From Sulfurovum sp. (lineage in GTDB: Bacteria > Campylobacterota > Campylobacteria > Campylobacterales > Sulfurovaceae), in contig JALSPX010000222.1 in the NCBI GenBank assembly GCA_026985755.1, positions 1 through 29,150 of the forward strand: a stretch of DNA of 29,150 nt, read 5' to 3'. The notes under the pieces were generated by a model that worked only from the letters and a program-made list of their open reading frames with translations, made no database searches and was not told the origin of the DNA. Position 1 is the first letter of the stretch. Every line of letters starts with the position of its first letter. Made by a program: the position numbers and the translations under genes. This document shows, one piece after another, positions 15,451 to 23,594 of this stretch.

Positions 15451-17043
15451 TTAGAGCTGTGGTCCAGCAGAAGCATAGTCAAACTCTCCACCGTTATCAT
15501 CATAACGATGGAAATTTTCTTTAAACATGCCTGCAAGTTTTTTAAGCATTTCATCGTACTCATCTTTATTCTCCCACGTTTCTCTTGGGTTAAGTACAGC
15601 ATTGTCTTTGATTCCTACAAGTGTTTTAGGAATTTGCAGGTTAAAAAGTGGTAATGTATCAAAGGCAGCATCATTGATTGAACCATTTAAAATACCATCA
15701 ATACATGCTCTTGTATCTTTTATACTCATACGTTTACCTGTACCATAAGGTCCTCCTGTCCAACCTGTGTTTACTAGATATACATTTACGCCATGTTTAT
15801 CTATCTTCTCACCAAGTAATTTTGCATATTTTGTTGGGTGCAATGGCAAAAATGCTTCACCAAAACAAGCTGAAAAAGTAGCCACAGGCTCAGTAATACC
15901 ACGTTCTGTACCTGCTACTTTGGCGGTATATCCAGAAAGGAAATAATACATTGCCTGTTCTTTAGTCAGCTTAGATACGGGAGGTAAAACACCAAACGCA
16001 TCAGCCGAAAGAAAAATAATGTTATTTGGATGTCCTGCTTGTAGGTCTTTTTTATGGTTTTCAATATGCTCTATAGGATATGACACACGTGTGTTTTCTG
16101 TTTTGCTGCCATCGGTATAATCTACTTTACCTGTAGCATCTGAAACCACATTTTCCAAAAGAGCATCTTTCACAATAGCACCAAAAATTTCAGGTTCTGA
16201 TTTTGCATCAAGATTAATCACTTTTGCATAACATCCACCCTCAAAATTAAAGACCCCATGATCATCCCAACCATGTTCATCATCACCAATAAGTGCTCTT
16301 TTAGGATCGGTAGAGAGTGTAGTTTTTCCTGTACCAGAAAGTCCAAAGAAAAGACATACATCATCCTCCTCACCTACATTCGCAGAACAGTGCATAGAGA
16401 GTTTTCCCTCCAATGGCAACCAATAGTTCATCATAGAGAAAATACCTTTTTTCATTTCCCCACCATACCAAGTACCACCAATGATAGAAATATTATCTTC
16501 TATGTTAAATACAACGTATACATCAGAATTTAATCCATGTTCTTTATATTTTTCATCTACAGTTTTACATGCATTATAGACAGTAAAATCTGGTTCAAAG
16601 TTTTTTAACTCTTCTTCTGTAGGACGTATAAACATATTTTTTACAAAGTGCGCTTGCCATGCCACTTCAGAAATAAAACGTATAGATCGTTTAGACGATG
16701 CAGATGCACCTGCATAGACATCTGTCACATAGATATTTTTTCCAGAAAGTTGTGTTAAAGTAATATCTAAAAGTTCTTCATAGATTACTTTGTCAATTTT
16801 TCTGTTCACATCACCCCAGGCAATATGTTCATTTGAAGGTGCTTGGTCAACAAAATATTTATCTTTAGGACTACGTCCTGTGAAGATACCTGTATCACAC
16901 ATAGCTGTGCCTGATGTAGAAATTTTACACTCTCCACTATTTACTTCATGCGCTTGTAACTCATCATAACTTAGATTGTAATACACTTCTTTTATGTCTT
17001 TTAAACCTAATTTATCAAGTCCATTGGGCGTTCTGGTACTCAT
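15451..17043 (-). CDS. pckA: ATP-dependent phosphoenolpyruvate carboxykinase
   Basis: PckA converts oxaloacetate plus ATP to PEP and CO2, or the reverse, linking the (often reductive) TCA cycle of this phylum to gluconeogenesis. The protein has TGRSPKDK (54-61), the P-loop GLSGTGKT (234-241) and the kinase-2 metal motif GDDEHGW (253-259). RISYPI-like substrate residues are replaced by RVSYPI. Length is 530 residues from the start chosen here (E. coli 540). An in-frame ATG 18 nt upstream (17061) lacks a ribosome site, whereas GAGG lies 6 nt before 17043, so I prefer 17043. It follows oadGAB on the same strand after a terminator; both systems use oxaloacetate. A perfect 32-bp palindrome lies upstream. 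Confidence 0.96.
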   Translation of the reverse strand: MSTRTPNGLDKLGLKDIKEVYYNLSYDELQAHEVNSGECKISTSGTAMCDTGIFTGRSPKDKYFVDQAPSNEHIAWGDVNRKIDKVIYEELLDITLTQLSGKNIYVTDVYAGASASSKRSIRFISEVAWQAHFVKNMFIRPTEEELKNFEPDFTVYNACKTVDEKYKEHGLNSDVYVVFNIEDNISIIGGTWYGGEMKKGIFSMMNYWLPLEGKLSMHCSANVGEEDDVCLFFGLSGTGKTTLSTDPKRALIGDDEHGWDDHGVFNFEGGCYAKVINLDAKSEPEIFGAIVKDALLENVVSDATGKVDYTDGSKTENTRVSYPIEHIENHKKDLQAGHPNNIIFLSADAFGVLPPVSKLTKEQAMYYFLSGYTAKVAGTERGITEPVATFSACFGEAFLPLHPTKYAKLLGEKIDKHGVNVYLVNTGWTGGPYGTGKRMSIKDTRACIDGILNGSINDAAFDTLPLFNLQIPKTLVGIKDNAVLNPRETWENKDEYDEMLKKLAGMFKENFHRYDDNGGEFDYASAGPQL

Positions 17044-17084
17044 GGTATCCTCTTTATTCATTAAAATTAAATGCTATGTAAAGC

Positions 17085-17116
17085 ATAAATCAAAAAACAT
17101 TTGTTTTTTGATTTAT
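17085..17116. promoter_or_regulatory. Perfect 15-bp inverted repeat upstream of pckA
   Basis: ATAAATCAAAAAACA (17085-17099) is followed, after two T residues, by its exact reverse complement (17102-17116). It lies 42 bp before the preferred pckA start and 15 bp beyond the oadB terminator. The 2-nt spacer is too short for a normal hairpin loop, though a 6-nt loop with a 13-bp stem is possible. It could be a regulator operator, a second terminator with a T6 tract, or both. Confidence 0.55.
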
Positions 17117-17130
17117 ACCCTAAAAAACAT

Positions 17131-17160
17131 AAAAAAAGGAAATGAATTATCACTTCCTTT
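17131..17160 (-). terminator. Intrinsic terminator of the oadGAB operon
   Basis: On the minus strand, 6 bp after the oadB stop, AAAGGAA-g-TGA-taat-TCA-t-TTCCTTT folds into a stem with one internal mismatch. It is followed at once by a T-run (17131-17137). Stem, distance and U-tract fit a rho-independent terminator, which separates oadGAB from pckA. Confidence 0.75.
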
Positions 17161-17166
17161 AACATA

Positions 17167-18513
17167 CTACTTAAAAATAGAAAGTAACACACCTGCTGCA
17201 ACCGCAGAACCAATAACACCAGCCACGTTAGGTCCCATCGCATGCATAAGCAAGATATTACCTGGTTTTTCTTCAGATCCAACTTTAGAGGCAACTCTCG
17301 CTGCCATTGGTACAGCAGAAACACCTGCAGCACCAATAAGCGGATTAATAGGTTCTTTCGAAAATTTATTCATAAGTTTTGCCATAAGTACTCCTGCTGC
17401 AGTACCTGCAGCAAAAGCAAGTAACCCAATAACCATAATACCTAAGGTTTCAGCAACGAGGAACTTATCTGCTTGTAGTGTCATACCCACACCAAAGCCT
17501 AAGAAAATAGTGACAATGTTAATCAATGAATTTTGCATTTCATTAGAAAGTCTATCAACCACACCTGACTCTTTTGCAAAGTTACCAAAAGCAAACGAAC
17601 CCATAAGAGGTGCAGCATCTGGAAGTACCAAAGCAATCATCATAATCACTACTACTGGGAAAATAAGCTTTTCTAACCTATTTACTTTTCTAGTTGTTTT
17701 CATGACAATTTGACGCTCTTCTTTTGTGGTGAGTGCTCTCATAATTGGTGGTTGTATGACTGGAACCAATGCCATATATGAGTATGCCGCAACAGCAATA
17801 GCCCCTAACATTTCAGGGGCAAGTGCAGAAGCAATAAAGATAGAAGTTGGCCCATCAGCACCACCAATAATAGAAATAGCTGAACACTGTCTAAGCGTAA
17901 AGTCTACCATGTTTGTGTACTGTGAAAGTGCTGCTGCACCTACCAATGAACCAAAAATACCAAACTGCGCAGCACCGCCAAGAAGTGCTGTTTTAGGGTT
18001 AGCAAGTAGTGGACCAAAGTCGGTCATCGCACCCACACCCATAAATATAAGTAGCGGGAAAAATTCATTGCGAATACCCATATCATAAATAATCCCTAGC
18101 ATATGTCCAGGAGCTGCCATCTCTGCAATAGGTATATTGGCTAGTAATCCACCAAAAGCAATAGGCAAGAGAAGCAATGGCTCAAAACCTTTTCCTATAG
18201 CTAAGTAAAAAAGAACAAAAATAATAAGGAACATAATCACACGTCCCCAGCTCTGTGCAAAAGTAGAAACTTCTACACCATTACCATTTTTTAACCCTTC
18301 CACAGGATTAATAATTGCATCCAATCCTGTCGTATGAAAGAAAGAGACAATAAGTCCAGTAATACTTTTTTCTTTATAGGTTGCTTTTTCTTCTGCAATG
18401 AGTTCAGCTTGTGTTTTAAACTCAGTAGCACCTGCATGTTCATTGGCTGTTGCTACATTTGTAAAAAATGCAAAACTAAACAGCACTGAAAGTAAAAAAT
18501 GTTTGAGCTTCAT
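17167..18513 (-). CDS. oadB: Na+-pumping oxaloacetate decarboxylase, beta subunit
   Basis: OadB is the membrane subunit that decarboxylates carboxybiotin and uses the energy to export Na+. The 448 residues begin with a signal-peptide-like helix (MKLKHFLLSVLFSFAFFTNVATA) and a short charged periplasmic stretch before the family core. The typical beta subunit is nearer 375-430 residues, so the N-terminal extension explains the length. The core has about nine membrane helices and the conserved IGGADGPTSIF motif with the Na+-site Asp. The C-terminal end, GPNVAGVIGSAVAAGVLLS, is also typical. GGAG lies 5 nt before the ATG, and the gap to oadA is 2 nt, so translation is coupled. Confidence 0.95.
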   Translation of the reverse strand: MKLKHFLLSVLFSFAFFTNVATANEHAGATEFKTQAELIAEEKATYKEKSITGLIVSFFHTTGLDAIINPVEGLKNGNGVEVSTFAQSWGRVIMFLIIFVLFYLAIGKGFEPLLLLPIAFGGLLANIPIAEMAAPGHMLGIIYDMGIRNEFFPLLIFMGVGAMTDFGPLLANPKTALLGGAAQFGIFGSLVGAAALSQYTNMVDFTLRQCSAISIIGGADGPTSIFIASALAPEMLGAIAVAAYSYMALVPVIQPPIMRALTTKEERQIVMKTTRKVNRLEKLIFPVVVIMMIALVLPDAAPLMGSFAFGNFAKESGVVDRLSNEMQNSLINIVTIFLGFGVGMTLQADKFLVAETLGIMVIGLLAFAAGTAAGVLMAKLMNKFSKEPINPLIGAAGVSAVPMAARVASKVGSEEKPGNILLMHAMGPNVAGVIGSAVAAGVLLSIFK

Positions 18514-18515
18514 GC

Positions 18516-20294
18516 TTACTCCATTGTGGCTAAAAGTTGTGCATCTGCGACTGTATCATTTACATTGACATTAATAGAGGCAATTTTACCTGCTTGTGGT
18601 GCAGCAATATCAATCTCCATTTTCATCGCTTCAAGAATCATAATGATGTCACCTTCAGCTACCGTATCACCTGGGTTTTTAAGTATTTTCCATACGTTAC
18701 CTGGTGTTTGAGAGTTGATTTCAATGCTTCCTGCACCAGAAGGCCCTGCTGGAGCTGCTACTGCCGCTGTTGTTGAAGGTGCTATTTGAATATCACCTTC
18801 ACCTTCTGCTACTTGTACACTATATTGTTTACCATCTACTACTACTGTATAATTTCCTGCCATTTCACTATCTCCACTACAATTATTTTTACCTTTTCTC
18901 ACCATGAGAGGGCCTTCACCCTTCAGGAACGCAATACCTTTTTGATCACAAGCACCTGCAATGAAAATATTTTCATCAGATGTTTCCAAACCTTCATCTT
19001 GCAATACTTTAGTCCAATGAGCAATAGATTTGGTTTTATCTCTATCTGCAATGTCTAATGGGTTTTCTGTTGTAGGATCAAGTTTAAGCTTCTGAGCTGC
19101 CAATTCCATAATTTCTTTATCTGCCTCTACAGGTGTTTTACCAAAGTAACCAAGTACCATACGTCCATATCCCGGAGCAATTTGCTTCCATGGTCCAAAC
19201 ATCACGTTTGCATAGGCTTGTTGCCAATAAAACTGAGATACAGGTGTCACAGATGTGCCATAGCCACCACGTTCAACTACTTCTTTCATCGCTGCGATAA
19301 CTTCATCAAACTTTTCTAAATCTCCAGAGTCTCTCATCATCTGAGTATTTGCCGTCAATGCGCCACCTGGCATAGGCGAGAATGGTATAAGTGGAGAGAC
19401 CTGTGTTGCTTCAGGTGGTATCATATATTCAGATAAACACTCTTTGAGTCGATCTTCATATTTAAGTACTTTATCTAGTTTCAAATCACCAAGATTATAG
19501 TTGGTTCCTTTTGTTGCATGAAGCATCGTTAAAATATCTGGCTGAGAAGTACCACCACTTACTGGTGATGCTGCCATATCAATACCATTAGCTCCTGCTT
19601 CAAGTGCTGCAAGATATGCTGCCACAGAAACACCAGCTGTTTCATGTGTATGTAATCTAAGATGGGTTGCATCACCTAAAAGTTTTCTAGCCATCGAAAT
19701 CGTTTCATAAACTTTATGCGGATTGGCGGTACCAGAGGCATCTTTGAAACAAACACTGTCAAAATCTATACCTGAATCTAAAATATTTCTCAATGTCTTT
19801 TCATAAAAAGCAACATCATGGGCTCCTTTACATCCAGGAGGTAAATCCATCATAGTCACCACTACTTCATGACTTAAACCATGTTTTTTAATCATCTCAG
19901 CAGAGAATGCCAAATTGTTTACATCATTGAGAGCGTCAAAGTTACGTACGGTTGTTGTCCCATGCTTTGCAAACATTTTTGCAAAAAGCTCAATCATCTC
20001 ACGGCTTCCTGTGTCTAACATAACGGTATTAATACCACGTGAAAGTACTTGAAGATTTGCTTCTTTTCCTACAATTTCTCTAAATCCATCCATCATATCA
20101 AATGCATTTTCCTGTAAGTAAAAGAAAAGTGATTGGAATCTTGCTCCACCACCAAATTCAAAGTGATTAATCCCTGCATTTTTCGCTGCTTCTACTGCAG
20201 GGAAAAAATCCTCCATAAGGACACGACCACCAAAAACAGATTGAAATCCGTCTCTAAATGTTGTATCCATTACATCAATGTATTTTTTAGCCAT
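18516..20294 (-). CDS. oadA: Oxaloacetate decarboxylase alpha subunit / PycB-like carboxyltransferase with biotin domain
   Basis: OadA moves the carboxyl group of oxaloacetate to its own biotin, which then visits OadB. The 592-residue protein has an N-terminal carboxyltransferase TIM barrel (about 1-300). Its metal and catalytic residues are Asp in DTTFRD (10-15), Lys184 in FKDASG and the HTHETAG histidines (215, 217). A conserved middle domain (about 300-460) follows, then an Ala/Pro/Ser linker (about 510-525). The biotinyl domain has EAMKME with biotin-Lys558. The entry motif DTTFRDGFQSVFGGRV differs from the usual DTTLRDAHQSL of OadA/PycB and resembles the Campylobacter PycB form. Neighbouring oadG and oadB favour decarboxylase over pyruvate carboxylase; no biotin carboxylase (PycA) gene is in the window. 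Confidence 0.92.
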   Translation of the reverse strand: MAKKYIDVMDTTFRDGFQSVFGGRVLMEDFFPAVEAAKNAGINHFEFGGGARFQSLFFYLQENAFDMMDGFREIVGKEANLQVLSRGINTVMLDTGSREMIELFAKMFAKHGTTTVRNFDALNDVNNLAFSAEMIKKHGLSHEVVVTMMDLPPGCKGAHDVAFYEKTLRNILDSGIDFDSVCFKDASGTANPHKVYETISMARKLLGDATHLRLHTHETAGVSVAAYLAALEAGANGIDMAASPVSGGTSQPDILTMLHATKGTNYNLGDLKLDKVLKYEDRLKECLSEYMIPPEATQVSPLIPFSPMPGGALTANTQMMRDSGDLEKFDEVIAAMKEVVERGGYGTSVTPVSQFYWQQAYANVMFGPWKQIAPGYGRMVLGYFGKTPVEADKEIMELAAQKLKLDPTTENPLDIADRDKTKSIAHWTKVLQDEGLETSDENIFIAGACDQKGIAFLKGEGPLMVRKGKNNCSGDSEMAGNYTVVVDGKQYSVQVAEGEGDIQIAPSTTAAVAAPAGPSGAGSIEINSQTPGNVWKILKNPGDTVAEGDIIMILEAMKMEIDIAAPQAGKIASINVNVNDTVADAQLLATME

Positions 20295-20309
20295 TTACAA
20301 TTACCTTGT

Positions 20310-20543
20310 TTATTGATTTTTACGAAATTCGCTCACAGCTGCAATGATTGCAGCTACGTGATGTGCTTCTTGTGTAGTATTAGAAGAAGCTGGGGTTACT
20401 TCAGGTGCTTTTTCAGGAAAGTATTTATTGATAATCAATGCTTGGAGCTTGACTATTTGAACGAGTACCATCAGAAATACAAAAACAATTGCCATCCCTA
20501 GTACCATAAATTTTAGGCTTTCGCCTACCAAATCGATTTCCAT
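20310..20543 (-). CDS. oadG: Oxaloacetate decarboxylase gamma subunit
   Basis: OadG anchors the alpha subunit to the beta subunit and binds Zn2+ in the studied enzymes. The 77-residue product has one membrane helix (about residues 10-32, LKFMVLGMAIVFVFLMVLVQIV). A Glu/Pro/Ala linker and a C-terminal helix HHVAAIIAAVSEFRKNQ follow; AAI.AAV is typical of family members and HH could be the metal site. A GTG at 20552 would add GTG-GGA-CAT before the ATG at 20543. I prefer the ATG because AGGTG lies 7 nt upstream of it and overlaps the GTG. First gene of the oadG-oadA-oadB operon, 15 nt before oadA. Confidence 0.9.
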   Translation of the reverse strand: MEIDLVGESLKFMVLGMAIVFVFLMVLVQIVKLQALIINKYFPEKAPEVTPASSNTTQEAHHVAAIIAAVSEFRKNQ

Positions 20544-20618
20544 ATGTCCCACCTTTTCATAGAAGTTCTTATATAGTTTTGTATCTCAAATTTTAAAACA
20601 GTTTTGCTTGATAGAAGT

Positions 20619-20643
20619 TAAAAAAGAAGTATTATCTTCTTTT
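20619..20643 (-). terminator. Intrinsic terminator overlapping the helicase stop codon
   Basis: On the minus strand AAAAGAAG-ATAATA-CTTCTTTT (20622-20643) makes a perfect 8-bp stem ending in a T6 tract (TTTT of the stem plus TT). The helicase TAA (20632-20634) is in the loop, so the stop codon is built into the terminator. Confidence 0.65.
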
Positions 20644-22014
20644 TCTTCTACGATTGTTATTTCGGGTAGCTTTTTTTTTCCCTGCATAGTTCTGCATCAT
20701 CTCATCGACTGTTGCTTGATCAAAGCCAATTTGGGATCCTATATTATGTTCTTCTGCAAACATCATGTATGAAATTAGTTTTTCTACAAGCATTTTTTGA
20801 TCCATGCCTGAAAGATATTCTAACATCTCATCAACATTTTTATGCATAGCCACATCTCTGACATATTCAGCAATATACTCTTTGCCTGAAGTATCAAGTC
20901 CATCACCTGATTGTAAGGTCGCCAGACGCATCTCTGCTCCCACCTCTTTTTGTATGCGTTGAAGTTCTCTAAACTCTTCTGTGGTTACCAAAGTAATCGC
21001 CTGACCACTCTTTCCTGCACGCCCTGTACGCCCGATACGGTGTACATAAGACTGTGGATCAAATGGTATATGAAAGTTGAATACATGTGTGACATCTTTC
21101 ACATCTAGCCCACGTGCGGCTACATCTGTCGCTACCATAATTTTAGTCTCACCACGTCTGTAAGCTTTTATAACTGTTTCTCTGTCTCTTTGTTCTAGGT
21201 CACCATGCAATCCTGCGGCATTAAACCCAAGTGCTTGTAGGTGCTCTGTAATTCTATCTACTTCACGTTTCATACGACAAAATACAATACACTTGTTAGT
21301 ATCTTCAGTCTCTAAAAGTTTTACCAAGGCTTCATCTCTTTGATTTTCGTTAATCATATAGTAACGTTGTTCGATGACATTGTTTGTCGTCTCTTCATCC
21401 CCAACTACTGAAAGAAATTTTGGTTCGTGTAGAATGTCATTTGCTAGTTCTTTAATAGGTTCTGGCATAGTTGCAGAGAAAAGAAGTGTTTGTCTATTCT
21501 GAGGAATATATTCAAAGATCTCTTTGATTTCATCCAAAAAACCCATATCGAGCATCTCATCTGCTTCATCTAGCACTACCATTTCCGGATTAAGCACATC
21601 AATCTTGCCTTTTTTGTACAGGTCTTTAAGTCTTCCAGGTGTGGCTACAACTATCTGTACACCTTTGTGTATGAGTGCTATTTGTCTACCATACCCTACA
21701 CCACCATAGACTGTCAGCGTACGAATACCTGCAAAACGTCCTAGATGATAAAGCTCATCCGAAACCTGTGTTGCCAACTCTCTAGTAGGCGTAATAACCA
21801 AGGCACGCGTTATATCGCCATTGGCAAGTTTATCCATCATAGGCAGACCAAATGCTGCGGTCTTCCCTGTACCTGTATGGGCTTGTCCCACCAAGTCTGA
21901 ACCAGAAGCTATAATGGGAATAGCTTGTTCTTGTATTGGGCTAGGCTCCCTAAACCCTGCTATTTTCACCCCTTTTGCGATATCACGGTGAAAATTAAAC
22001 TCTGAAAATTTCAT
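20632..22014 (-). CDS. DEAD-box RNA helicase, DeaD/CsdA-like
   Basis: A second ATP-dependent RNA helicase, 460 residues. Motifs: Q motif GFREPSPIQ (20-28), AHTGTGKT (45-52), PTRELA (76-81), TPGR (125-128), DEAD (149-152), SAT near 180 and HRIGRTGRAG near 325. After the helicase core is a helical segment (about 365-430, with EYIAEYVRDVAMHKNVDEMLEYLS) of the kind found after the core in DeaD-like proteins, then a short arginine-rich tail (NNNRRRKRR). No RNA-binding DbpA domain is present, so the C-terminus is shorter than in E. coli DeaD. Start: AAGGA 6 nt before ATG. It shares the motifs but not the tail with the helicase at 9733-11100, so the two are paralogues with different partners. Confidence 0.92.
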   Translation of the reverse strand: MKFSEFNFHRDIAKGVKIAGFREPSPIQEQAIPIIASGSDLVGQAHTGTGKTAAFGLPMMDKLANGDITRALVITPTRELATQVSDELYHLGRFAGIRTLTVYGGVGYGRQIALIHKGVQIVVATPGRLKDLYKKGKIDVLNPEMVVLDEADEMLDMGFLDEIKEIFEYIPQNRQTLLFSATMPEPIKELANDILHEPKFLSVVGDEETTNNVIEQRYYMINENQRDEALVKLLETEDTNKCIVFCRMKREVDRITEHLQALGFNAAGLHGDLEQRDRETVIKAYRRGETKIMVATDVAARGLDVKDVTHVFNFHIPFDPQSYVHRIGRTGRAGKSGQAITLVTTEEFRELQRIQKEVGAEMRLATLQSGDGLDTSGKEYIAEYVRDVAMHKNVDEMLEYLSGMDQKMLVEKLISYMMFAEEHNIGSQIGFDQATVDEMMQNYAGKKKATRNNNRRRKRR

Positions 22015-22091
22015 TTTTATCCTTCAAATAATGTCCAAACTCTTTTGAACTTAATGAAAGCTCTCGAAAGAGATTTTATAAATTCAATATC

Positions 22092-22163
22092 CGTAGGGGT
22101 CAACCCGTGTGTTGACCCTTGATTCAAGCCAATTAAGGGCAGACACATGGGTCTGCCCCTACG
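22092..22163. repeat. 72-bp inverted pair of hairpins (CGTAGGGG family)
   Basis: Two 29-bp halves are inverted copies, starting CGTAGGGG at 22092 and ending CCCCTACG at 22163. Each half folds into an 8-bp stem with a 6-nt loop: GGGTCAAC-ccgtgt-GTTGACCC (22097-22118) and GGGCAGAC-acatgg-GTCTGCCC (22137-22158). The halves differ at 7 of 29 positions. Six of these form three compensatory pairs in the stem, and one is in the loop. The right edge overlaps the uppP stop codon. Confidence 0.85.
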
Positions 22164-22923
22164 TCACCATCAATAAAAACACCCCAAAAACAATCCTATA
22201 GATACCAAAAGGTACAAAGGAAAACTTCTGAATAAAAACCAAAAACACTTTAACTGTAATGTATGCCACCACAAATGCTACTATAAAACCTATGATAAAT
22301 GTAGACCAATTCGCCCCTGCAAATTCATGGTAGTGCTTCAGTAAATCATAACTTGATACTGCACCCATCACAGGGATAGCGAGTAAAAATGAAAAGTCTG
22401 AAGCGGTTTTTCTGTCAAGCCCTGCAAGCATCCCACCGATGATAGTAGCACCTGCTCTACTTGTACCAGGGATAAAGGAAAAGAGTTGTGCAAACCCTAC
22501 CCACATCGCCTGCTTGTATGTGGTTTTTTCTACCTCTTTTACGTGATGTGGCTGTGCTTTATAAAAATACTCCACAATTAAAAAGATGATACCACCAACA
22601 ATAAACATCCATGCCACCACTTCTACAGAAAAAAGTGCTTTGATTTGGTCTTTAAAAATAAACCCTACAATAGCCATAGGCATAAAGGCAGCCATGAGCT
22701 TCATCCATAAGTCTACTTTTTTAAAAGAGATTTTCTCTTTATAAATGAGTATCACAGCCAATATAGCTGCAAACTGAATGATGACTTCATAGGCTATCAT
22801 CGCTGCATCTTGAGGAAGCCCCATAAATTCTGAAGCAACTATCATATGCCCTGTAGAAGAGATGGGCAAAAACTCTGTAACCCCCTCAATAATCCCTATT
22901 ATTATTGATTGAAAAATATCCAA
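22159..22923 (-). CDS. uppP: Undecaprenyl-diphosphatase UppP (BacA)
   Basis: UppP dephosphorylates undecaprenyl diphosphate on the periplasmic side so that the lipid carrier can be reused for wall and O-antigen synthesis; overproduction gives bacitracin resistance. The 254-residue membrane protein has the two signatures IIEGVTEFLPISSTGH (11-26) and IPGTSRAGAT (151-160), which hold the catalytic Glu, Ser and Arg, and about eight helices. Start is TTG at 22923. The conserved MDIFQSII start of the family begins there, and no ATG fits before residue 27. One base separates it from the stop of the upstream gene, so translation is probably coupled. The stop TAG lies in the edge of the CGTAGGGG repeat, so the last residues (MVT) may have been set by repeat insertion. 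Confidence 0.95.
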   Translation of the reverse strand: MDIFQSIIIGIIEGVTEFLPISSTGHMIVASEFMGLPQDAAMIAYEVIIQFAAILAVILIYKEKISFKKVDLWMKLMAAFMPMAIVGFIFKDQIKALFSVEVVAWMFIVGGIIFLIVEYFYKAQPHHVKEVEKTTYKQAMWVGFAQLFSFIPGTSRAGATIIGGMLAGLDRKTASDFSFLLAIPVMGAVSSYDLLKHYHEFAGANWSTFIIGFIVAFVVAYITVKVFLVFIQKFSFVPFGIYRIVFGVFLLMVT

Positions 22924-22924
22924 A

Positions 22925-23581
22925 TTATTGCTTCTTTTTGTTTTTTTGTTTTTTTATTATAGGATGAAATGATGCACTCAAAGCAACAAAAAATAGCCAA
23001 GTAGCCCCACCAGTAAATTTAAATCCCTCTTCCACTATTTGTATATTTGAATAATCAAAAGGTAAATCATCTTGAATCAAATCGGTAAAAATAGAGGCTG
23101 CCAACAATGTACCTGCCAATAAAAAACCAAATCCATTGATTTCAATAATGATTTTATAGTGTCTTACCAATAGTGCAATTGCCAAAAAAGCATAGGTTCC
23201 ATAACAAATATTTTGGTCTATGTAGCGATCATGTATCATAAAAAAATCATCAATTGCCAAAAGTAGAGAAAAGATACCTAGTAATAGCAGTAATTCTTTA
23301 TGTTTCGTTTCTTTAGGAGATGAAACAGTAAAAAAACCAAAAAAAGCTATTGCAGCGGCAGATACCCACAACCATGTACCAATACTTGATAAAAATCCTA
23401 AAAAACTGGATTCATCCATTAGTTGAGCAAAATCTCTAATAATTTCCATCGTATGATATCCATTAGTATGCATGATATTAAATGCTATCGTATAAAAAAT
23501 CAATCCTGGAATCGTTGCATAAAGAAGTACTCGTATCATTTTTTTAACATTAAAAATATTTTTTATATCATTAATCATCAT
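22925..23581 (-). CDS. Unknown polytopic membrane protein in the uppP operon
   Basis: I do not recognise the family with confidence. The 218 residues form about six or seven hydrophobic helices (near 18-37, 62-83, 94-109, 122-137, 148-167 and 188-204) with a lysine-rich C-terminus. Notable polar groups sit at helix ends: LLAIDDFFMIHDRYID (about 107-122), DLIQDDLPFDY, and EEGFKFTGGATW (about 185-196). Conserved-looking acids and His inside a membrane protein suggest an intramembrane hydrolase or a metal site; this is inference. AAGGA precedes the start (ATGATG, 23581 or 23578). It sits 13 nt after the ABC exporter and 1 nt before uppP, so it may serve the envelope lipid cycle. The composition is more AT-rich than in its neighbours. 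Confidence 0.75.
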   Translation of the reverse strand: MMINDIKNIFNVKKMIRVLLYATIPGLIFYTIAFNIMHTNGYHTMEIIRDFAQLMDESSFLGFLSSIGTWLWVSAAAIAFFGFFTVSSPKETKHKELLLLLGIFSLLLAIDDFFMIHDRYIDQNICYGTYAFLAIALLVRHYKIIIEINGFGFLLAGTLLAASIFTDLIQDDLPFDYSNIQIVEEGFKFTGGATWLFFVALSASFHPIIKKQKNKKKQ

Positions 23582-23594
23582 TCTATATTTTTCC

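Noticed and set aside
16994..17713. 239-codon open frame on the plus strand
   Set aside because: It is antisense to the oadB 3' half and the pckA start. Its Ala/Pro/Thr/Ser-rich product is the usual reverse-complement pattern of a membrane gene, and no ribosome site is seen.
9733..22014. Helicase genes as part of a defence system
   Set aside because: Both are ordinary DEAD-box RNA helicases with basic tails; no nuclease, methylase or other defence partner is adjacent.
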